Assembly: GCA_002690445.1 (NCBI GenBank)
Contig: NZER01000323.1
Location: forward strand, 1-7,285
DNA length: 7,285 nt
Source of the DNA: Candidatus Pacearchaeota archaeon
GTDB lineage: Archaea; Nanoarchaeota; Nanoarchaeia; Pacearchaeales; GW2011-AR1
Direction of reading: 5' to 3'
A program made the position numbers and the translations under genes. The stretch's first letter is position 1; every line of letters starts with the position of its first letter. Shown here piece after piece: positions 1-6,100 of this stretch. The notes beneath the pieces are model-generated. The model ran no database searches and had not been told where the DNA came from. It worked only from the letters and a program-made list of their open reading frames with translations.

Positions 1-69
1 CTGACAGAGCAGCTTAAGAAGAAGGGTGGCCGAATGGATATGAAAGACTTGATAGAATCTATGGCCTAG
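1..69 (+). CDS. C-terminal end of an unidentified phage gene (partial, 5' end outside window)
   Basis: Frame 1 is open from the first base to a TAG stop at 67-69 and encodes 22 residues that begin LTEQLKKKGG and end DMKDLIESMA. The other two forward frames contain stops within the first 20 bases (TGA at 2-4, TAA at 15-17), so this is the only frame that can be coding here. The fragment is charged and probably helical. In tailed phages the gene just before the tape measure gene is often a tail assembly chaperone (lambda gpG/gpGT type), often with a programmed frameshift, so that is the best positional guess. Nothing in these 22 residues identifies the family. The gene lies in the same frame and orientation as the tape measure gene, 48 bases upstream, and is probably co-transcribed with it. 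Confidence 0.6.
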   Translation: MTEQLKKKGGRMDMKDLIESMA

Positions 70-117
70 TGTGAAAAAACATTTGAAAAAAGTGTATATT
101 TTACTGAATAGTGCACT
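70..117 (+). other. Short A/T-rich intergenic gap without a clear ribosome-binding site
   Basis: The 48 bases between the upstream TAG and ATG 118 are A/T-rich. There is no AGGAGG-like Shine-Dalgarno sequence at the usual 5-10 base spacing before ATG 118; the purine run GAAAAAAG at 85-92 is too far away. A second in-frame TAG at 109-111 rules out an in-frame extension of the tape measure start upstream. I see no convincing -35/-10 pair and no terminator hairpin. The gap also contains a tiny open frame from GTG 71 (see separate entry). Confidence 0.6.
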
Positions 118-121
118 ATGA
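71..121 (+). other. Possible 16-codon leader ORF overlapping the tape measure start by ATGA
   Basis: GTG at 71-73 opens a frame encoding VKKHLKKVYILLNSAL and stops at TGA 119-121. That stop overlaps the tape measure start as ATGA (118-121). Such overlaps commonly support translational coupling, which could explain why ATG 118 lacks an obvious Shine-Dalgarno. The same frame is open back to base 53, so it could instead be a +1 extension of the upstream gene crossing its stop. There is no ribosome-binding site visible before GTG 71 either, and a frame this short can occur by chance. Treat it as a possible regulatory leader, not as an established gene. Confidence 0.2.
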
Positions 122-3100
122 TCAAACTCGACGCAGTCATTAACGATAGAAAGCTTTTGGCCTCCATACAAAAAGGGGTTGATAAATTCAATAAATCTAC
201 CGCAGGGCGAAGTAAGTTAAATCTAAAAGTTAACGAAAAAGGCTTTCGGCAACCGCTGGGGCGCATTACGGGAGATTTAGACAAGTTTGAATCAGCTCTT
301 GCCGCTTCTAATGCTCGTGTCATTGCGTTTGGGGCTTCAACCGCTGTTATTGGCGGAATTACAAAAGCCTTTAAAGAGTTAGCCGCTACTACTATAAACG
401 TCCAAAAGCAATTTACGGACATCAATCGTATATTAGGAGCCTCTAATCAACAGTTCGCAAAGTTTTCGAACGAATTATTTAACATTTCTAAAAAAACCGC
501 TACATCTTTTGATGATGCAGCGAAAGGCGCGTTAGAGTTTGCTCGTCAGGGCTTGTCTTTAAATGAGGTATTAGGTCGTACTTCAGACGCTTTGACATTA
601 GTTCGATTAACCGGAATTAATGCGGAGAAAGCCGTGAGCTCTTTGACAGCTACTGTAAACGCTTTTCAACAGAGCTCGTTAACCACCACAGAAGCATTAA
701 ACAAGTTTGTCGCCGTTGAAACAAAGTTTGCGGTTTCAGCAAGGGACTTAATGGAGGGTTTAGGTCGTGTTGGGTCTGCTGCTGTAGACGCTAAGGTAGA
801 TTTCAATGAGCTTAATGCCATGGTCGCTGCTGTGCAGCAGCAAACCGGTCGAGGTGGAGCGGTTATCGGTAACGCCTTGAAAACTATTTTTACCCGTTTA
901 CAAAGAACTGATACACTCAAGGCCTTAGAGTCCTATGGTATTGCTGTAAGAGATGTTGAGGGAGCCACTCGTCCAGCCATGGCTATTTTGCAAGAATTTG
1001 CTAAAACATATAAAACGCTAGGTGACTCTAATAAAGCTTATTTGCGGGAACAAGTAGCTGGTGTTTTTCAGGCTAATATTTTGTCTGCTATTGTTAAAGA
1101 TTTAAATAGCAATATGCAAGTATACGGTAGGGCCTTAGAAACCTCGACGGGAGCTACGGATCAGGCTACTATGGCTAATGCAAAATTAAATCAGTCAATA
1201 AGCGCTTTAATTTCTCAAACAGGTACTGAGTTGGTACGTTTGCAGGAAAATATAGGAAAGGTTACATTTGAACCTATTGCTAAAGCGATCCTTGGTCCCT
1301 TCCAAAATATCCTTGAGTCGGTCAATAATGTCATAGATGGGGAGGGGTTGGGTTCCGATATCGCTAACGGGGTCTTAAAGGGTATTCGTAATGTACTTGC
1401 GGGACCCGGATTAGTTGCAGCGGTAGCTGTGATTGGTATTACTTTTTTCAAAACTCTTGGTTATATCACAAAAGCATTGCCGACCCTCGTAGGGATTACC
1501 TCCGAAACCCAAAAACGCGCTAATATTGAGGCATCTATTACTGCCATGATGGCTCAGGACGCTGGTTTGGCCAAACAGATAGCGTTAGCGGAGGGAAACG
1601 CAGCGGTGCAAGCGGGTATTTTTCTAGGGGCAGCCCAGAAGCTTACAACGGCATTCAAAAAACAAGAAGTTTCTACGGCGGCTATAGTTCGTAATTTAGC
1701 GGCGGCGGGAGCAACCACTAATAAAGCGGGGGCCATCGTTCCAGCCAGAGGGGGAAGGCGCGGAGCGGGCGGGTATATTCCGGGTGTTGCGGGGGAGTTA
1801 CATGATATTCGACGAGGGGTAGGGGGAGTTAGTTCCGCTGCGCGACCGGTTCATATTCCTAACTTTGCCTTTGGGGGCGGTCAGCGGGGAAGTATGATTG
1901 CTAATACGGGGGAGCATGTGGTTCCTAATTTCAGAGGGGGAGGTTCTGCTATTTTCAATCCTGCTATGGCGAGAGCCAATGGCGGTCTTCCTCAAGGTGC
2001 CAAAAAAATAACTGCAGCGCAGGGGTACGTTCCTAATTTTGCGCTAATAAAAATTCCGGGGGTTGGGTCGTTTTCGCCAGCCCAAATGCCTCATCAAATT
2101 CAAAGCGGAAATGTCACAGCTGAACAGGCCCGAAGCGCCGGATATAGAACTACTGTCGAAAAAAAAGCAGCCGCCCTGAAAGGTAAGCCGGGAATGTTGC
2201 CTCCTATTTCCGCGGCTGGACGTGGTGGTTTAGGTATAGGGGTTATTGCGGGAATTTCGGCTCGAGGGCCGGTTCAACAGGCTTCTTCCAAATTAGGGAC
2301 TTTAAAAGGGGGTTCCATTGCGAACGCAGGACTCAGAAAGTTTGCTGCTCAGAATCCCGCCTCTGCTTTTACATTAACAGGGATTCCTGTGTCGGGGGTT
2401 AACACTATTCAACGTAACCCTAACGCCAAGGCGCTGGAAGGGGATTTTTCACAGACCCTTAATCAAACAATGGTTCCTGCTTTGGGTAAATATGCGGGAG
2501 GTATCTTTGGTAGTTTATTTAAGGATGATGGGGTTAATTTTGTTAACAAATTAAAGAACACGCGGGGTCGTGTTTTTTCTTCTAGCGCCGAGGGGGCAAT
2601 TTTTGAAAGCGCTTTGAAGCTTGCGTCCAATGACGCTAAGGCCTTCAGCGGAGATGAAGGGGCTCGATTCGATTTTGAAGAAGGGGGGAGTATGGATTCA
2701 CGGCTTCGGAGAACATTCTTTAAAGGAATGTCGGTGACTCGAGCAGATGCTAAACGAAGAGATACCCCAGAGCAGATTAGATCGTTAATACCAAAAGCTT
2801 TTGGAGATCCCTTTACTGCGCGGAAAATATCGTCTCGTTTAGGTTTGCGTGGGGCGTATGGTTTTGTGCCTAATTTTGCTGGAGGGTTAGGTGCGGCTAT
2901 ACAAAGGGAAAAAGCAGCCGGAATCCCATCTTCTAGTATCCGTATCCATAGTTCCTCGCGTTTTCAAAGTCCCAATAATCCTGCCGGGTTAGCGGTGACC
3001 AATCAAATAGATGAACCGGGCGGTCTTCGTGATGTTCCAAATTTTGCCGCTACGGGGGGTGTTGACCTGACTGGTATATTTGGAAGTAAAAAAGGATTGA

Positions 3101-6100
3101 TCAATACCCCTACCGCGTTTTCAAACTTGAATGCGGCGGCGAATAGATTAGCTGTGGCTTTGTCGAAGGGTACAATGACAGAGAAGCAGGTAGATCGCAC
3201 ATTAAAGGTATTGGGATCTAAATATAAACTTAACGGCGACTCGATGGAGCAATTTTCAACGCAAGTCAAAAAAACTTCGGCTAGAATAACAGAAGTTGGG
3301 GTCAAAGCGGCTGCAGCAGCGCCAGCCGGAGGGGCAAAAGGTAGTTTTTTAAGTCGAGCGAGCGGCGCCGGAGGAGGTATGGGGGGAGTTGCTATGATGA
3401 TGGCGGCGCCTATGGTAGGAGGAATGGCGGAGCAGGCTATTGGAGGACGGACAGGGGCTGGGGTTAGTGGCTTCATGTCAGGGGGCGTTACCGGAGGTAT
3501 GTTAGGTGGTATGGCCGGAGGGGCTATGGCCGGAGGGGCCGCAGGCTCTGTTGTTCCGGTCGTAGGAACCCTCATTGGTGTTGCGTTAGGAGGTACCATA
3601 GGGGCTTTTGCGGCTGTCTCCGCCTCCACCGAAACGGCAAGTGACAAACTTTTAGCTTTTTCTCAAACCCTTGAGGCAAACATAAAAGGAGCTCAAGGTT
3701 TTCTTACGGCTCAAAAAGCTATGGTGTCGGCTGAAGGTTCGGCAGCATTAGATGACGCAATGTTTGCTGCTTCGGAGGCTTTATTTGGGATTGATGATGC
3801 TGATTTGCGAGATGCGTTACAAAGGAATGCTGGAGAATTTGATAAGTTGACGGAGGTAATTAAAACATACCGCAAAGAGCAACAGCAGGAAATGCTTGGG
3901 CGAAAAACCCTCGCAAAAGCACAAGCTGTTCTGGATAAGGATCTGATTGACGAACAACCGCGACTGTATGGTAAAGAGGCTGCGCGGAAAGGTGAGAAAG
4001 ATCGCAATATAAGAATGTTGGGTCGATCGGTGATGTCTCCATTGGCCCAAATGATGCTTTCGCAGGGCCGCGAAGCAGAAATAGGGCGTCATCCGGGTGT
4101 AGAGAATTTTGGTGATTTAACTGAAGGTCAAAGAAAAGCCTTCGGCTCGGACATCGTAAAGGATGTCAAAACTTTGCAGACAAAAATAGGGGTCGCTCTT
4201 GGCGGCGCATTGAATCCGGAAGATTGGGCGGCAGATGACATTGCGTCAGTATTGTTGCAAGGAGTGGGCGATATCAAGTTTTCTCCAGAAATGGCTTCCG
4301 AAATGGCAGATTTTATAGCGGACACCGCTCCCGGCTTTAAAAATATCGCAGGAGGCGGAACAGATCAGGCGGTTGTAGAGATGTTTACAAAGTTTATGGC
4401 GGACTTTGTGTTAAAGGAAATAGAAGGCTATGAAAAGTTGCTGGGAGGTGTCGACAAGGACCGAGGAGAGAAAGCGTTATTTACTCAAGCGCTTAATAAA
4501 ATTTTTGACGATATTGATGCTACGATATTACAGTATGCAACTACTTTACGGGCGGTGGACGCTAATATTGCCCGAAGGGAGCAAAGAGGGGGAATTAGAT
4601 CCGAATTATTGCGCGCGGTCACAAATCCTATGGAGTTGGCTGAAGAGGCCAAAACCCGGGGTTTGGGCAATGTAGGCTTAAAACGTTCTGCGATTGGTAT
4701 AAGCGCTGCAACCTCTCTGGAAAAAGATATGCGGAGGCAGATCGATGCGTTGGCTATGGGCTCCACTAAGAGGCTGGAAGAGTTAAACACCTCTATCGTA
4801 GCTCCTTTTATGGCCGGAAATATTACTGAAGCTATGGCGGCCTTAACAGGGGCTACCCAAGTAAAAGGAAAGGGTGCCCCTAACGCTACGGTCATTAGGG
4901 AAATAGAGGCGTTTCAAAACAAAGTGCGCGGAGACCTCAACAAGCGTAGTGAATTGCTAGATAAAGAAGCCAGCGTAATAACAGACAGATTTAGAGAGGC
5001 ACAGGTAAGGGAACAAATATTAAAAGCAGAAAGAGATGTAGAATTACAAAAAAAGAAATATTTAGAAGGTTTAGAGATAGCTATGGCGCGCGAGGAGGGT
5101 GTTACAGCCAAAAGAATAGCAAGCTTAGACAGAACCCTGCAGGATCCTCGAATAGGGCGATTCCAAGGGCCAACAGAACGAGTTGGTTTCACAAGAGGAG
5201 TAGAAAGACAAAAGCTCGTAGAGCAGCAAAGTCTTGAGTCAAAAAGATTAAGCCTTGAAGAGAAACAGCGTCATGCCGAAGTTGTGGCGTCCGCTAATGT
5301 AGTTCAAACAACCAGCAATCTCGTAAAAACCAATTTAGTTTTAATTAAAGCTTTGGATGATCTTACTATTGCTTATGGGGGCACAGCTTCTCCAACTACA
5401 TATCAACTACAAAACACAGTTGGAACTATGGGTCCTGATACTATGCCATCATGGTTTGCTGAAAGAAAGGCTGCGGGCGTTAGCATGGGTGCATTCACTC
5501 GCTATGAAACAATGGGGTCGAAGACGCGGGCAAAGAAAATAAAAACCATGGAGGAGGCGTTAGCTGTCTATAAGCCGGGACAGGGCGCTACAGTAAAAGG
5601 AACCGCAAAGGGGAGCGCCGCAAGACGTGGTTACGATTTAGCAGATCTGGGCATTATGAGGTACGCTCACCAAGGTTACAGTGCCACAGAAAGGGAAAAG
5701 ATGGGAGCTGGGGGGGCCGAAGGCCTTAGCGTGAGCATGTCTCCGCGTAGGCTTAGAAAACAAATAGAACGAGAAGTAGAAATAGCAAAATACTACGAAG
5801 GTCAAGCTGCCCCTGCAAACGTAAAGAAATATGCCACGCGACAGCAAGCCCAAGTGTTTGGTCAATTTGAAGGGAAATCTACGGAACCCAAGGTAACCAA
5901 GCATCGGTCCAAGCTATTGGATTTTGAGAGGGAGATTTTAAGCACTGATGAAGAGATCAACGATGCGACCAAACATAATCTAAGCTTAAATGACGCTATA
6001 AACGTTAGTAAAGAAAAGCAGCTTGAGATCCGACAAAGAGATGCGCGAGAAATATTCGACGAAACTACAAGGTTTCAAACCGAACTGAGCGAATCTCAGA

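Larger units (their letters stand above)
1852..3048 (+). repeat. Five dispersed PNF(A) motifs marking a modular middle region
   Basis: Five short elements share the core PNF. They are HIPNFAFGG (nt 1852-1878, P581), HVVPNFRGGG (nt 1915-1944, P603), GYVPNFAL (nt 2023-2046, P639), GFVPNFAGG (nt 2860-2886, P918) and DVPNFAATGG (nt 3031-3060, P974). Four of the five read PNFA, most are preceded by a hydrophobic residue, and most are followed by a glycine-rich stretch. They lie in linkers between predicted folded modules and flank the nuclease-like insert. The DNA encoding them uses different synonymous codons, so the similarity is at protein level and not a recent DNA duplication. I recall GYVPNFA-like elements in other environmental phage tape measure proteins. 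Their function is unknown to me; module linkers, contact sites with the tail tube, and proteolytic processing sites are possibilities. Confidence 0.75.

Noticed and set aside
67..111. Two in-frame TAG codons (67-69, 109-111) upstream of the tape measure start, as possible amber recoding that fuses both genes
   Set aside because: The residues between them (70-117) show no conserved protein character, a good ATG follows, and TAG is absent from the next 2389 codons, as expected for a genome in which TAG is an ordinary stop.
2000..2012. A-rich runs such as GCCAAAAAAATAACT that could act as slippery sites
   Set aside because: The main frame stays open and conserved in character on both sides, and a slip would reach a stop quickly. 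No stem-loop or alternative product supports frameshifting here.
3003..3647. Minus-strand open frame of 214 codons, very rich in Pro, Ala and Ile
   Set aside because: It is the antisense shadow of the Gly-rich part of the tape measure frame: GGN codons read in reverse give proline, alanine and serine. It has no recognisable domain, and the plus-strand protein is clearly coding there.
4430..4675. Plus-strand 81-codon frame in another phase
   Set aside because: It lies entirely within the tape measure gene, has no ribosome-binding site and no protein family features. The continuous plus-strand frame explains the sequence.
4485..4895. Minus-strand 136-codon frame
   Set aside because: Antisense to the helical part of the tape measure gene, with composition mirroring the coding strand and no supporting start signal or motif.
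5357..5542. Plus-strand 61-codon frame in another phase
   Set aside because: Short out-of-frame shadow within the tape measure gene, with no ribosome-binding site or recognisable motif.
5638..5904. Minus-strand 88-codon frame with a hydrophobic aromatic stretch that could pass for a membrane protein
   Set aside because: The Phe/Tyr-rich stretch is the reverse reading of Lys/Glu-rich AAA/GAA codons in the plus-strand gene, a common artefact.
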